DNA from: Rhodococcus pseudokoreensis
GTDB taxonomy: Bacteria; Actinomycetota; Actinomycetes; Mycobacteriales; Mycobacteriaceae
Reading direction: 5' to 3'
Assembly: GCF_017068395.1 (NCBI RefSeq)
Contig: NZ_CP070619.1
Coordinates: forward strand, 5,084,001 to 5,148,000
Length of the DNA: 64,000 nt
Shown here: in pieces, positions 35,826 to 45,146 of the stretch
Layout: each line of letters begins with the position of its first letter
Position numbering within the stretch: position 1 is the stretch's first letter
The notes under the pieces: model-generated
The model's database searches: none
The model's input: the letters and a program-made list of their open reading frames with translations, nothing else
What the model was told of the DNA's origin: nothing
Translations under genes and position numbers: made by a program

Positions 35826-37706
35826 TCAGCTTCGATCGAATTCGGCGTCGATCACGTCGTCGTCATCCGACGACGCAGCGTCTGCGCCGCCGGCCTGGTG
35901 TCCGTCGCCGCCGTCCTGGACCGGCGCGAGCCCGTAGAGCAACTGCTGGAGCTCCGAGGTCAGTGGCTCTACCTCCGCGGGTGAAGCACCGTCTTTCACG
36001 GCCTTCCTGGCGTCGGCGATCAGCATCTCGGCCCGCGCCTTGTCGTGCGGTGGCGCACTGTCACCGAGTTCGGCGAGTCGCCGTTCCACTTGATATGCAA
36101 CCGAATCGAGCGCGTTGCGTGCGTCGACCGCCTTGCGCAGCGCCTCGTCCTCACCCCGATTCTGTTCGGCCTCGGCGAGCATGCGTTCGACCTCACTCTG
36201 GTCAAGGTTGCCCTGCTCACTGATCGTGATGCTCTGCTCCTTGCCGGTGTCCTTGTCGCGGGCGGTGACGTTGAGGATGCCGTTGGCGTCGATATCGAAA
36301 GTGACTTCAACTTGGGCCTCGCCGCGTGGCGCGGGACGGATGTCTTCCAGCCGGAACCGGCCGAGCACCCGGTTGTCGGCGGCCCGTTCGCGTTCGCCCT
36401 GCAGCACCACGACGTCCACGGCGGACTGATTGTCTTCCGCCGTGGAGAACACTTCGCTGCGCCGGGCCGGGATCGTCGTGTTGCGCTCGATGATCTTGGT
36501 CATCACCCCGCCCTGCGTCTCGACGCCGAGGGACAGCGGGGTGACATCGAGTAACAGCACATCGGAGACCTCGCCCTTGAGCACGCCCGCCTGGACTGCG
36601 GCACCGAGCGCCACGACCTCGTCCGGGTTGACGCCCATGTGGGGGTCCTTACCGCCGGTGAGCCGGCGAACCAGCGCCTGCACCGCCGGAATACGTGTCG
36701 AACCACCGACCAGGATCACCTCGTCGATGTCGTTGGCGGTGACCTTGGCGTCACTCATCGCCTGCTTCACGGGGTCGAGGCAGCGTTCCACCAGATCCGC
36801 CGTCAGATCCTCGAACTTCGATCGCATGATCGTGGTGGTGAGGTGCTTGGGACCGTTCGCGTCTGCGGTGACGAAGGGCAAGTTGACCTGGGCCTGGGTG
36901 ACCGAGGACAACTCGACCTTGGCTTTCTCCGCGGCCTCGAAGAGGCGCTGCAACGCCTGCGCATCCTTGCGCAGATCGATATTCTCCGCACGCTGGAATT
37001 CGTCGGCGAGGTAGTCCACCAGGCGTCGGTCGAAGTCGTCGCCGCCGAGGTGGGAATCGCCGGCCGTGGAACGAACCTCGACCACTCCCTCGCCGACATC
37101 GAGCAGGCTCACATCGAAGGTGCCGCCGCCGAGGTCGAAGACCAGTACGGTTTCGTGGGTCTGCTTGTCCATGCCGTACGCCAGTGCCGCAGCGGTCGGT
37201 TCGTTGATAATCCGCAGAACCTCGAGGCCTGCGATCCGGCCGGCGTCTTTGGTGGCGTTGCGCTGCGCGTCGTTGAAGTAGGCCGGAACGGTGATGACCG
37301 CTTCCTTGACCTTCTCACCGAGGAACTTGCTCGCGTCGTCGACGAGCTTGCGCAGCACGAGGGCACTGATCTCCTCCGGCGCGTACTTCTTTCCCCGCAC
37401 GTCGAATCGGGCCTCACCGTTGTCACCCGGCACGACGTCGAAGCTGACCGCTTTGGCCTCCTCGGAGATCTCGTCGTAATGACGTCCGATGAAGCGTTTC
37501 GCCGAATAGATCGTGCCCTTCGGATTCAAGATCGCCTGCCGTCGGGCAAGCTGACCCACCAGGCGCTCGCCGCTCTCGGTGAACGCCACCACCGACGGCG
37601 TCGTCCGCGCTCCCTCGACGTTGGAGATCACCACCGGCTCGCCGCCTTGCCAGCTTGCGATGACCGAGTTGGTGGTGCCCAGGTCTATCCCCACAGCAGT
37701 CGCCAT
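35826..37706 (-). CDS. dnaK: Molecular chaperone DnaK
   Basis: A 626-residue Hsp70. The actin-like ATPase domain starts [18 protein letters not shown] and contains [20 protein letters not shown] and [14 protein letters not shown]. The substrate-binding domain has [20 protein letters not shown]. The C-terminal lid ends in [11 protein letters not shown], replacing the EEVDAEVVD-type tail of housekeeping copies. This suggests a second, accessory DnaK. The start is three bases after the general stress protein stop, so the transcript begins further upstream. Confidence 0.97.
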   Translation of the reverse strand: MATAVGIDLGTTNSVIASWQGGEPVVISNVEGARTTPSVVAFTESGERLVGQLARRQAILNPKGTIYSAKRFIGRHYDEISEEAKAVSFDVVPGDNGEARFDVRGKKYAPEEISALVLRKLVDDASKFLGEKVKEAVITVPAYFNDAQRNATKDAGRIAGLEVLRIINEPTAAALAYGMDKQTHETVLVFDLGGGTFDVSLLDVGEGVVEVRSTAGDSHLGGDDFDRRLVDYLADEFQRAENIDLRKDAQALQRLFEAAEKAKVELSSVTQAQVNLPFVTADANGPKHLTTTIMRSKFEDLTADLVERCLDPVKQAMSDAKVTANDIDEVILVGGSTRIPAVQALVRRLTGGKDPHMGVNPDEVVALGAAVQAGVLKGEVSDVLLLDVTPLSLGVETQGGVMTKIIERNTTIPARRSEVFSTAEDNQSAVDVVVLQGERERAADNRVLGRFRLEDIRPAPRGEAQVEVTFDIDANGILNVTARDKDTGKEQSITISEQGNLDQSEVERMLAEAEQNRGEDEALRKAVDARNALDSVAYQVERRLAELGDSAPPHDKARAEMLIADARKAVKDGASPAEVEPLTSELQQLLYGLAPVQDGGDGHQAGGADAASSDDDDVIDAEFDRS

Positions 37707-37709
37707 GAC

Positions 37710-38213
37710 TCATTCCTTTCGATCGGTCCGGCCGGTGAGCAAGCGGACGGCTTCGTCCGCGACCTCGACATCGGCGAGGACTTCGTAGTGACGTGGTTGT
37801 AATGACTGGATTGAGGTGAAGTCGCGCCGGCCGCCCTGCAGCGCATACATGAGCAGGCCGAGTAGAGCGCCGACAACGGCACCGAATACCAACCCGTAGA
37901 AGGCGAGCGCGAGGCCCGTGAGCAGAGGCTGGACCCAGTCGAGTAACCCGAAGATCCAGCCGAACAGCGCACCCGTCAGCGCGCCCGCGGCGGCGCCGCG
38001 CAGAGCGGCCCAGCCGTAGTTCAATCGGCCGACGATCTGCTCGACCAGCTCGATATCGCGACCGACGATGGCCAGATTGTCTACCGTGAAATGTTGGTCG
38101 GAGAGATAGTCGACGGCGCTTTCAGCGTCGGCGTAGTTGTCGAACGTTGCAATTACCTGGCGTGCAGGTTGGTGTGGACTTACGGCGGAGGTTCCGCCAC
38201 TGGACTCTGACAT
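37710..38213 (-). CDS. General stress protein 17M-like, glycine-zipper membrane protein
   Basis: A 167-residue protein. The N-terminal part (VIATFDNYADAESAVDYLSDQHFTVDNLAIVG) matches the general stress protein 17M-like domain. It is followed by glycine-spaced hydrophobic segments (AALRGAAAGALTGALFGWIF, LALAFYGLVFGAVVGALLGL) that could insert into the membrane. It ends YEVLADVEVADEAVRLL. The MSESSGG start at 38213 is preceded by a purine-rich AGGGGG; the longer frame to 38288 is unsupported. It is the first gene of the stress operon, three bases before dnaK. Confidence 0.8.
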   Translation of the reverse strand: MSESSGGTSAVSPHQPARQVIATFDNYADAESAVDYLSDQHFTVDNLAIVGRDIELVEQIVGRLNYGWAALRGAAAGALTGALFGWIFGLLDWVQPLLTGLALAFYGLVFGAVVGALLGLLMYALQGGRRDFTSIQSLQPRHYEVLADVEVADEAVRLLTGRTDRKE

Positions 38214-38914
38214 CACGCCCCCTGGGCGTCGATGATGTGGGGTGCGCCGAGCCCGCGGGTACCGGTTCGGCTCCGGTCGGTCGGTCAACGGGTCGAGCTC
38301 ACGGACGGCTCATCCGCAATGAGAATCTTCATCCGCCTGTGGGCATACGAAAAAACCGGGGGTCGGTGGCGACCACACCCAGTCCGGTGCGGGCGCGAAC
38401 AAAACTCCCGATACAGAGCATTCTCGCAGCCGACACGTTGTGTCACAAGGTTCCGGTAAGTCCAAAGTAGGACGGCGATTCCATCCTAGCAGGACAGTCT
38501 CCGGAATCGTGAAAAGACAGCTGCTTCATCCTCACGTAGAGGATCAGGCCCCCGACGGTGGGCTCTAATTACTTGGCGCAGAATCGAACAGCGGCGAAAT
38601 CTACTTTTCAGCTGTTGGATCAGCCCATTCGGTGGAGTCAACAAACTCTGATTTCTCTGTACGGCAACCGAATCGGGCCTAAACGTGGCCTAAACGGGGG
38701 ATCTGGTTTGAAAGTGAAAGTAGTACAACAATATACGACTCGTCGCCGTCGCAGTTGAGAAACGCCACTGTAATCGTCGATGTAGATTTCTATTGGGTAT
38801 GTGACGCGGGTCGGGAGTCGCGGACCACGGGAGGAGGCAGGGGTATGTTGATCGGGTGGGCCCACTCGCAGTAGGTGCATGTAGTAGACCGATGTCGTAC
38901 GGGACCGGTCGCTG
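38214..38914. other. 700-bp divergent promoter region of the stress operon and htrA
   Basis: No convincing gene was seen. It contains GACAC-GTT-GTGTC (38432-38444) and an AT-rich stretch near 38700-38730. No HAIR element or clear CIRCE element was found by eye. It must hold the promoters for the ten-gene operon (-) and the HtrA-like gene (+). Confidence 0.6.
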
Positions 38915-39931
38915 ATGCGCGTTCCGTCGACCGTACGTTCCTCGATCTGGGTGCCGCTGGTCGCGATCGTGGCCCTCCTCCTCACAGGATGCGGCGCCTC
39001 GGCTCCCACCACCTCGACGCCCTCAGCCGGGCCCGCCGTAGACCTGCCGGCACTGGTCCGGCAGGTGGAGGCCTCGGTCGTCACCGTGCTCACCGAGTCC
39101 GGCGTGGGCAGCGGCATCGTCTACAAGACCGACGGCGCCATCGTCACCAACGCCCACGTGATCGAGGGTGCCCGGCAGGTGAGTGTGGCCTTCGCGGACG
39201 GGCAACAGGTGTCCGCGAACGTGCGGGCCGTCGATCGCGTGACCGACGTCGCGGTCCTTCAAGTGAACCGCACGGATCTGACTGCGGCGACGTTCGAGAC
39301 AGCGCTGCCAGAGGTCGGCGCGCTCGCCGTAGTCGTGGGCAGTCCGCTGGGGTTCGAAGCCACGGTCACCTCGGGCATCATCTCAGGACTGCACCGCCGG
39401 ATCCCCGGGTCGGCCTCCACCGGGGCGCCGCTGGTAGACCTGATCCAGACCGACGCCGCGATCTCGCCGGGTAACTCCGGGGGTGCGCTGATCGACGGCC
39501 AAGGCCGGGTCGTGGGGATGAGCCAGGCCTACATTCCCCCGTCGGCGGGTGCGGTGGCTCTGGGCTTCGCCATCCCCGCGGCGAACGTCGTCGACATCGC
39601 GGACCAGCTGCTGGCCTCCGGAACCGCCCAGCATGCGTACGTCGGCATTCAGCCCGGCACACTGACCCCGCAGATCGGCGAACAACTGGCAGTCGACCGC
39701 ACCAGCGGTGTCGTCGTCCTCGATGTCGTCCCGCTCGGTCCGGCAGCGACCGCGGGTATCCGCCCCGGCGATGTCATCACCGCGGTCAACGGCCACGACA
39801 CCGAGTCGGCGGAGGACTTCATCGCGGCGATCCGTGCCGTCGACCCCGGCGATCGAGTCGAACTGACCGTGCTCCGCGGTGGCGAGACCCAGCAGATCTC
39901 GGTTACCGTGACAGACCGCCCCGCCGGCTGA
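38915..39931 (+). CDS. HtrA/DegP-like serine protease lipoprotein with PDZ domain
   Basis: A 338-residue secreted protease. The N-terminal signal ends in the lipobox LLTGC (Cys26), so it is anchored outside the membrane. The trypsin-like domain has the catalytic triad His81 (TNAHVI), Asp111 (TDVAVL) and Ser188 (GNSGG). One PDZ domain follows (GVVVLDVVPLGPAATAGIRPGDVITAVNGH). It degrades or refolds misfolded extracytoplasmic proteins. It is divergent from the cytoplasmic stress operon, which suggests shared heat or envelope stress control; the promoter is not resolved. Confidence 0.93.
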   Translation: MRVPSTVRSSIWVPLVAIVALLLTGCGASAPTTSTPSAGPAVDLPALVRQVEASVVTVLTESGVGSGIVYKTDGAIVTNAHVIEGARQVSVAFADGQQVSANVRAVDRVTDVAVLQVNRTDLTAATFETALPEVGALAVVVGSPLGFEATVTSGIISGLHRRIPGSASTGAPLVDLIQTDAAISPGNSGGALIDGQGRVVGMSQAYIPPSAGAVALGFAIPAANVVDIADQLLASGTAQHAYVGIQPGTLTPQIGEQLAVDRTSGVVVLDVVPLGPAATAGIRPGDVITAVNGHDTESAEDFIAAIRAVDPGDRVELTVLRGGETQQISVTVTDRPAG

Positions 39932-40149
39932 ACGACGATTCCAAGCGCGACCGAAACGCGCGTGGACGGAATCGGTGCTGCGGCCCGGCGCGTTGCGTTG
40001 GCTAGCCGATTGTAGTCGTGTCGACGATGCATCCTCGGCCGCTCATGGTGTCTACGGGATAGAGGCGGCGGAGATCCGCGGCGGCGCTGTAGTGGACTCG
40101 CACGCACTGGCTGGAGTTTGGGGGCAGACCGAGCGGGTACGCGAAGGCG

Positions 40150-41241
40150 GTGAACGAGCACCTGCAGGGAGTGCAATCCAGTGCCGCGGGTGAGCAGGTC
40201 TCGGTGCTGTTCATCGCGGATCCGGGCACGCCTGCGGCTCTCGCGGAACGCATCGCGGAGTACCTGCCGCAACGCCTGCAGAGCCGTGATCGCCCCGGGC
40301 GCCGGTGGACGACGTGCGTGCGCCGAAAACCGTACCTCCCCGACGAGCAAGCAGACTTCGCAGATGTCATCGACACCGTCGATCCGTCCTCCGAGGCGGA
40401 GGACATCGTCGTGTACCTCACCGATCTACCACACCGCGAGAACACCCTGCCGGTGGTGGCCGACGTCAGCGCCCACCACCTCTTCGCGCTCATCTCCGTC
40501 CCCGGGGTGGGCGGCGTCTACATCGAGCGCCGCGTCCGCACCGTCACCGAACTCGCGATCGCCTGCGTCCTCGGTGAACCGGAACTCATCCCCCCCGGCG
40601 CGGCGCGACGGTTCCGGTCCGCGCAGATTGAGGACGGTATCCGGTACTTCGCGCCCTCGGGGCTGCGGCGGCTGCGGCTGCTGTCGGGAATGGTGCGGGC
40701 CAACCGGCCGTGGCGACTGGTCACCGGACTGTCGAAGGTCCTCGTCGGCGCGTTCGCCACGGGTGCGATCGCCCTGGCCACCGACACGATCTGGTTGTTC
40801 GCCGACACGATGGGTCCATGGCGTATGGGTGCGGCGACGATCCTGTCGATCGTGGCGATGATTCTCTGGCTGATCCTCGACCACGAACTCTGGGAGCGGC
40901 CGAAGTCGCCGACGGAACGCGATCGATCGGTGCTGTACAACACCGCGACCGTGGCCACCCTGGTCATCGGCGTCGTCATCCTCCACGTGGCCCTGTTCTG
41001 CCTGCTCCTGTTCACCACGTGCCTCGCTCTTCCCCCGGAACTGCTGTCCCCCGTTCTCGGGCGCGCGGTGAACTTCTCCGACTACCTCACGCTCACCTGG
41101 CTGCTGGCGTCCATCGCAACCGTCGGTGGGGCCCTCGGGTCGGGTCTCGAGGACGACGCCGCCGTCAAGGAGGCGGCATACGGGGTCCGGCAGCGGCAAC
41201 GCATCGAGGAGACCAAGAATCGGTCGAACGAGGTGAGATGA
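40150..41241 (+). CDS. Uncharacterised membrane protein with N-terminal soluble domain
   Basis: A 363-residue protein. Residues 1-190 are soluble, with alternating strands and helices (VSVLFIADPGTPAALAERIAEYL, EDIVVYLTDLPHR, FALISVPGVGGVYIERRVRTV). There are then four predicted membrane segments at about 194-218, 227-246, 266-290 and 312-332, with a charged cytoplasmic tail. The start is GTG 40150. I do not recognise a family. Its position after htrA and the stress operon suggests, but does not show, a stress-related role. Confidence 0.65.
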   Translation: MNEHLQGVQSSAAGEQVSVLFIADPGTPAALAERIAEYLPQRLQSRDRPGRRWTTCVRRKPYLPDEQADFADVIDTVDPSSEAEDIVVYLTDLPHRENTLPVVADVSAHHLFALISVPGVGGVYIERRVRTVTELAIACVLGEPELIPPGAARRFRSAQIEDGIRYFAPSGLRRLRLLSGMVRANRPWRLVTGLSKVLVGAFATGAIALATDTIWLFADTMGPWRMGAATILSIVAMILWLILDHELWERPKSPTERDRSVLYNTATVATLVIGVVILHVALFCLLLFTTCLALPPELLSPVLGRAVNFSDYLTLTWLLASIATVGGALGSGLEDDAAVKEAAYGVRQRQRIEETKNRSNEVR

Positions 41242-41562
41242 TCGCGGCCCGCGAAGCGTACAACCCGGCATCCGGCGAGCCTTGTGGTCAGCCGTTCCAG
41301 CACGGCACCTCGCTGGGTGAGAACGCCGCGTCCGAGTCGGACCGCGGGCACACAGGTGAGCGCAACAGGCCCATGGGTGAACACCTCATCAGGCCTCGAG
41401 GAAAGGTGTGGTGTCATTCCCGCCTCTCTCCGGCGCGGACGTGCACCGACGGATTAGACACTGGCGGCGTCGGTAGGACGTCCACCTCTGCGGTACGCGG
41501 GTGTCCGGATTCGCTACCGATCCGTACCGAAAATCGTTGACGGAGCACCGCACACGTGCAAC
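41242..41562. other. 320 bp without a gene
   Basis: A short unassigned open frame is present but has no conserved block. It probably holds the arsR-type promoter. Confidence 0.5.
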
Positions 41563-41582
41563 ACTGAACTGTATGGTTCAGT
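41563..41582. promoter_or_regulatory. Operator-like palindrome overlapping the ArsR start codon
   Basis: ACTGAAC-TGTATG-GTTCAGT has perfect 7-bp arms, and the ATG of the regulator (41573) lies in the spacer. A repressor bound here would block its own transcription or translation start. The mRNA may be leaderless or nearly so. Confidence 0.6.
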
Positions 41583-41905
41583 ATTCGGTTCTCGACGCCA
41601 CATTCGCCGCTTTGGCAGACCCCACACGGCGTGGGATCCTCCGCCGGCTCGGCGACGGCGCCTGCTCGATCAGCGACCTCGCCGAACTCTTCGAGATGAC
41701 GCTCACCGGCATCAAGAAGCACGTGCGGCTACTCGAAGACGCGGGGATGGTCGTGACCGAGAAACGTGGCCGGGTGCGGTACTGCATGTTGGGGACCAAT
41801 TCCCTCGAACGCGAGGTGGCCTGGATCCGCGACTACCAGCTGTCGCTCGAAGGGCGCCTGGACCGTCTGGACGAATTCCTCAACCGAACGGAAGGCACGT
41901 CATGA
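41573..41905 (+). CDS. ArsR-family helix-turn-helix regulator
   Basis: A 110-residue regulator. ATFAALADPTRRGILRRLGDGACSISDLAELFEMTLTGIKKHVRLLEDAGMVVTEKRGR is a complete winged-helix ArsR domain. No metal-binding cysteine motif (CxC on helix 3) is present. This fits the non-metal subgroup that is coupled to SRPBCC/AHSA1 genes. The stop overlaps the AHSA1 start (ATGA). A palindrome over its own start codon indicates autorepression. The ligand is unknown. Confidence 0.92.
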   Translation: MVQYSVLDATFAALADPTRRGILRRLGDGACSISDLAELFEMTLTGIKKHVRLLEDAGMVVTEKRGRVRYCMLGTNSLEREVAWIRDYQLSLEGRLDRLDEFLNRTEGTS

Positions 41906-42390
41906 GCACCTCGCAGACTCCCACGACCTCCACCGTCTCGACGCCGACGGACCGGGAAATCCACGTCGAACGCGTCTTCAACGCCCCACGCGACCGCGTG
42001 TGGGCCGCCTTCACCAGACCGGAACTTCTCGCCCAGTAGTGGGGTCGCGGAAACGAACTCGACGTCGAACGCTGGGAATTCGAGCGCGGCGGGCACTGGC
42101 GCTTCGTCGAACACGCGGACGGCGACGCACACGGATTCGAGGGCAGGTTCCGGGAGATCACCCCGGAAGAGCGCCTGGTGTACACATTCGAATGGGACGG
42201 CATGCCCGGACACGTCATCGTCGAGAACAACACCTACACCGACCTCGGCGACGGACGCACCAAACTGTCCGTCGTCAGCCAGTTCCACACCCCCGAAGAA
42301 CGCGACGGCATGCTGCAGACCGGCATGGAAAGCGGCATGAATGAAAGCTACGCGGCACTGGATGCAGTTCTGGCGCAGACGAGCTGGTAG
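41902..42390 (+). pseudogene. AHSA1/SRPBCC-domain protein with an in-frame amber codon
   Basis: Frame 41902-42390 encodes a 163-codon SRPBCC protein (VERVFNAPRDRVWAAFTRPELLAQ, WWGRG-type block, FTPEERLVYTFEWDGMPGH, TKLSVVSQFHTPEERDGML). At codon 46 (42037-42039) the expected Trp of QWWG is TAG; TGG to TAG is a single base change. Everything else is intact, so the defect is recent, an error, or read through. It is translationally coupled to the ArsR regulator. SRPBCC proteins bind small hydrophobic ligands. Confidence 0.85.
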
Positions 42391-42398
42391 TTCGCCGA

Positions 42399-43568
42399 CT
42401 ATTCGACCAGCACGCAGCGGGCTCCGCTGAAGATGGTGGGCATGCATTTGTTGCAGTGGATGCACAGTGACCGGGTGCCGGATTCGGACCGGATGCGGTT
42501 CACCAGGTCGGGTTCGCGCAGCAGGGCCCGGGCCATGGCGACGAATTCGAAGCCCTCCGCCATGGCGGTGTCCATCCCCGCCCGGTCGGTGACCCCGCCG
42601 AGCAGGACGAGCGGCAGCGTCACCGCAGCACGGATCTGGCGGGCGTGCTCGAGCATGAACAGGTCGCGGTAGGGGTAGGCGTGGATCATCGACTTCCCGG
42701 CCAACTGGACGCCGAGGCGGACCGGTTGCGGCATGGCGTCCGCGAACTCGCGGACCGGCGCGTCGCCCTTGAACAAATACATCGGATTGAGAAGTGAACT
42801 GCCCATGGTGAGTTCGAGGGCGTCGACGCTGCCGTCGAGCTCCAGCATCATGGCCACCTGGATGGCCTCGTCGAGCCAGAAGCCGCCGGGGACGCCGTCG
42901 TCCATGTTGAGTTTGGCGAGGATCGCGACCCGGCCGCCGACGGCGTCGCGCACGGTGCGGGCGACGTCGCGCACCACCCGGGCCCGGTTCTCGAGCGATC
43001 CGCCGTAGGAATCTTTGCGACGGTTCAGTTTCGGACTGAGAAATGAACTGGCGAAGTAGTTGTGGCCGAAGTGGATCTCGACCGCGTCGAAGCCGGACTC
43101 GACCGCCAGCCGTGCCGCGGTGCCGTGGGCGGCGGTGATCCTGCTGATGTCGGCGGCCGTGGCGCTGCGGATCATCCGCATACTCAGCGGATTGAAGGAT
43201 CGCGAGGGCGCGAGCGCGGGCAGTCCGGTGGACTTCTCGTTGGCGACGGGTCCGGCGTGACCGAGTTGGGCGGACGCGGCCGCACCCTCGGCGTGGATGG
43301 CGTCGGTGAGTCTGCGCAGCCCGGGTACCGCGTCCGGACGCATCCACAACTGCCTGCGTTCGGTGCGGCCCTCGGGGGCGACGGCGCAATAGGCCACCGT
43401 CGACATCCCGACGCCGCCGGCCGCGGGCCGGCGGTGGAACTCGATCAGTTCGTCGGTGACCAGGGCGTCGGGCGTGCGGCCCTCGAACGTGGCGGATTTG
43501 ATGATGCGGTTGCGTAACGTGATGGGGCCCAACGTGGCCGGAGCGAAAACGTCTGGATGTGTGGTCAT
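42399..43568 (-). CDS. NADH:flavin oxidoreductase, Old Yellow Enzyme family
   Basis: A 389-residue FMN enzyme reducing activated C=C bonds. It starts FAPATLGPITLRNRIIKSATFEGR and contains QLGHAGPVA, FDAVEIHFGHNYFASSFLSPKLNRRKDSYGGSLENR and the late LLGGVTDRAGMDTAMAEGFEFVAMARALLREPDL. A cysteine-rich CIHCNKC near the C-terminus resembles the iron-sulfur ligand region of larger 2,4-dienoyl-CoA reductases. The last domain of those enzymes is missing. The ATG at 43568 has GGAGA just upstream. It lies 138 bases after the permease terminator. Confidence 0.88.
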   Translation of the reverse strand: MTTHPDVFAPATLGPITLRNRIIKSATFEGRTPDALVTDELIEFHRRPAAGGVGMSTVAYCAVAPEGRTERRQLWMRPDAVPGLRRLTDAIHAEGAAASAQLGHAGPVANEKSTGLPALAPSRSFNPLSMRMIRSATAADISRITAAHGTAARLAVESGFDAVEIHFGHNYFASSFLSPKLNRRKDSYGGSLENRARVVRDVARTVRDAVGGRVAILAKLNMDDGVPGGFWLDEAIQVAMMLELDGSVDALELTMGSSLLNPMYLFKGDAPVREFADAMPQPVRLGVQLAGKSMIHAYPYRDLFMLEHARQIRAAVTLPLVLLGGVTDRAGMDTAMAEGFEFVAMARALLREPDLVNRIRSESGTRSLCIHCNKCMPTIFSGARCVLVE

Positions 43569-43660
43569 TCTCCGGCCCTTCGTCGTGTGCGCTCGACGGT
43601 AGGTCACGGGGCGGTTCGACGACCGGATTGTGTCCGCTCAGCGGGAGACACCGCCGCAGC

Positions 43661-43689
43661 CTCACGGACGACCCCTCGACGTCCGTGAG
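43661..43689 (-). terminator. Hairpin after the permease gene
   Basis: Perfect 10-bp arms CTCACGGACG and CGTCCGTGAG with a nine-base loop, 16 bases beyond the permease stop. Confidence 0.6.
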
Positions 43690-43705
43690 ACCGCGGAGCG
43701 ACGTC

Positions 43706-45130
43706 TCAGCCGACGGTCTCGGGTGTCTTCTCCGGCTCGGCACCGGTGGCCGCGCCGCGTTGCCTGCGCCCGAGCACCCAGCAGGCCAGCGTGATCGCGC
43801 ACGTAAAGGTGAGCGTCGCGAACAGCTGGTTGCGCGCCGCGTCGTCGAACAGGGCGAGCACCGCGACCGCGGCCAGCAGCGCGAGGGCGACGTACGACAG
43901 GTACGGGAAACCCCACATCTTCAGCGGCAGATCCGTCCGGCCCGACTTCTCGGCGCGCCGCCGCAGCACGATCTGCGAGACGGCGACGAACGTCCACAAC
44001 ACCAGGATCGTCGAGCCCACCGCATTGAGCAGCAGCGGAAGAACACGATCGGGGGCGAGGTAGTTGAGGACGACGGTGACGAAACCGAACGCCACCGACG
44101 CCAGCACCGCCACACGGGGAACACCGTTGCCCGACACCCGGCCGAACACCTTCGCGGCGGCGCCGCGTTCGGACAGCGAGTAGATCATCCGGGAACCGCT
44201 GAACAGCATGGCGTTCAACGACGACAGCAGCGCGATGACCACGACGACGGTCATGACGGCGCCGGCGCCCGGCACGTGTGCGGCGTTGAGGACGGCGACG
44301 AACGGACCCGTCGCGAGTTCGCCCGCGGTCCACGGCAGCACCGTCACCATGATCAGGACGGAACCGATGTAGAACACCAGGATCCGCCACACGATGGACC
44401 GCACCGCGCGGCTCACGTTGCGCCGCGGATCCGACGTCTCGGCGGCCGCGATGGCCATCACCTCGGTGCCGCCGAACGCGAAGACCACGATCAGCAGGCC
44501 CGCCGCGATGCCGGTGACACCGGTGGGGGCGAACCCGCCGTGGCCGGTGAGGTTCGACAGGCCCGGGGTGCCGAAACTCGGGACCCAGCCGAGGATCATT
44601 GCGCAGCCGACCGCCAGGAACACGACGATCGCCACGATCTTCAGTGCGGCGAACCAGAATTCGAACTCACCGAACCGGGAGACGCCCGCCAGGTTCACCG
44701 CGGTCAGCACACTCATGTACGCCAGGGCCGCCACCCATTGCGGCACCGCCGGGATGGATGCGGCGGTGATCGCCGCCGCCGCGGTCGCTTCCGCGGCGAC
44801 GACGATGACGACCTGCACCCAGTAGAGCCAGCCGATGGTCCGGCCGGCGATCGGGCCCATCGCCTTCTCGGCGTGCACGGAGAACGCGCCGCTGTCGGGG
44901 TCGGCGGCCACCATCTCGCCCATCATCCGCATGACGAGGACGACGAGGAACCCGGCGATGAGGAACGAGACGAGGACGGCGGGCCCAGCGACGGCGATGC
45001 CCGCACCGGAGCCGACGAACAGTCCGGCACCGATCGCACCGCCCAGACTCATCATCACCAGCTGACGCGGTTTCATCGCCTGCTGCAGGCGCGTGGTGGA
45101 CGCGGGTGGTGGGTCGTGAACTGTGTTCAT
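43706..45130 (-). CDS. Amino acid permease (APC superfamily)
   Basis: A 474-residue transporter with about 12 membrane segments. It begins RQLVMMSLGGAIGAGLFVGSG, the APC substrate/helix-1 motif, and includes AFSVHAEKAMG and AFGGTEVMAIAAAETSDPRRN. It takes up an amino acid with protons; which one is uncertain (GABA, aromatic, D-alanine/serine relatives). The ATG at 45130 is preceded by GGGAGA. It is 16 bases after the dehydrogenase gene, so uptake and deamination are probably coupled in one operon. Confidence 0.9.
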   Translation of the reverse strand: MNTVHDPPPASTTRLQQAMKPRQLVMMSLGGAIGAGLFVGSGAGIAVAGPAVLVSFLIAGFLVVLVMRMMGEMVAADPDSGAFSVHAEKAMGPIAGRTIGWLYWVQVVIVVAAEATAAAAITAASIPAVPQWVAALAYMSVLTAVNLAGVSRFGEFEFWFAALKIVAIVVFLAVGCAMILGWVPSFGTPGLSNLTGHGGFAPTGVTGIAAGLLIVVFAFGGTEVMAIAAAETSDPRRNVSRAVRSIVWRILVFYIGSVLIMVTVLPWTAGELATGPFVAVLNAAHVPGAGAVMTVVVVIALLSSLNAMLFSGSRMIYSLSERGAAAKVFGRVSGNGVPRVAVLASVAFGFVTVVLNYLAPDRVLPLLLNAVGSTILVLWTFVAVSQIVLRRRAEKSGRTDLPLKMWGFPYLSYVALALLAAVAVLALFDDAARNQLFATLTFTCAITLACWVLGRRQRGAATGAEPEKTPETVG

Positions 45131-45146
45131 GGGGTCTCCCGTGCCG

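Noticed and set aside
38214..38914. HAIR or CIRCE heat-shock operator upstream of the stress operon
   Set aside because: Neither the CTTGAGT-N7-ACTCAAG nor the TTAGCACTC-N9-GAGTGCTAA pattern was found by eye.
42037..42039. Pyrrolysine or selenocysteine recoding at the TAG
   Set aside because: TAG at a conserved Trp in an SRPBCC protein of an actinobacterium gives no reason to expect pyrrolysine, and selenocysteine uses TGA.
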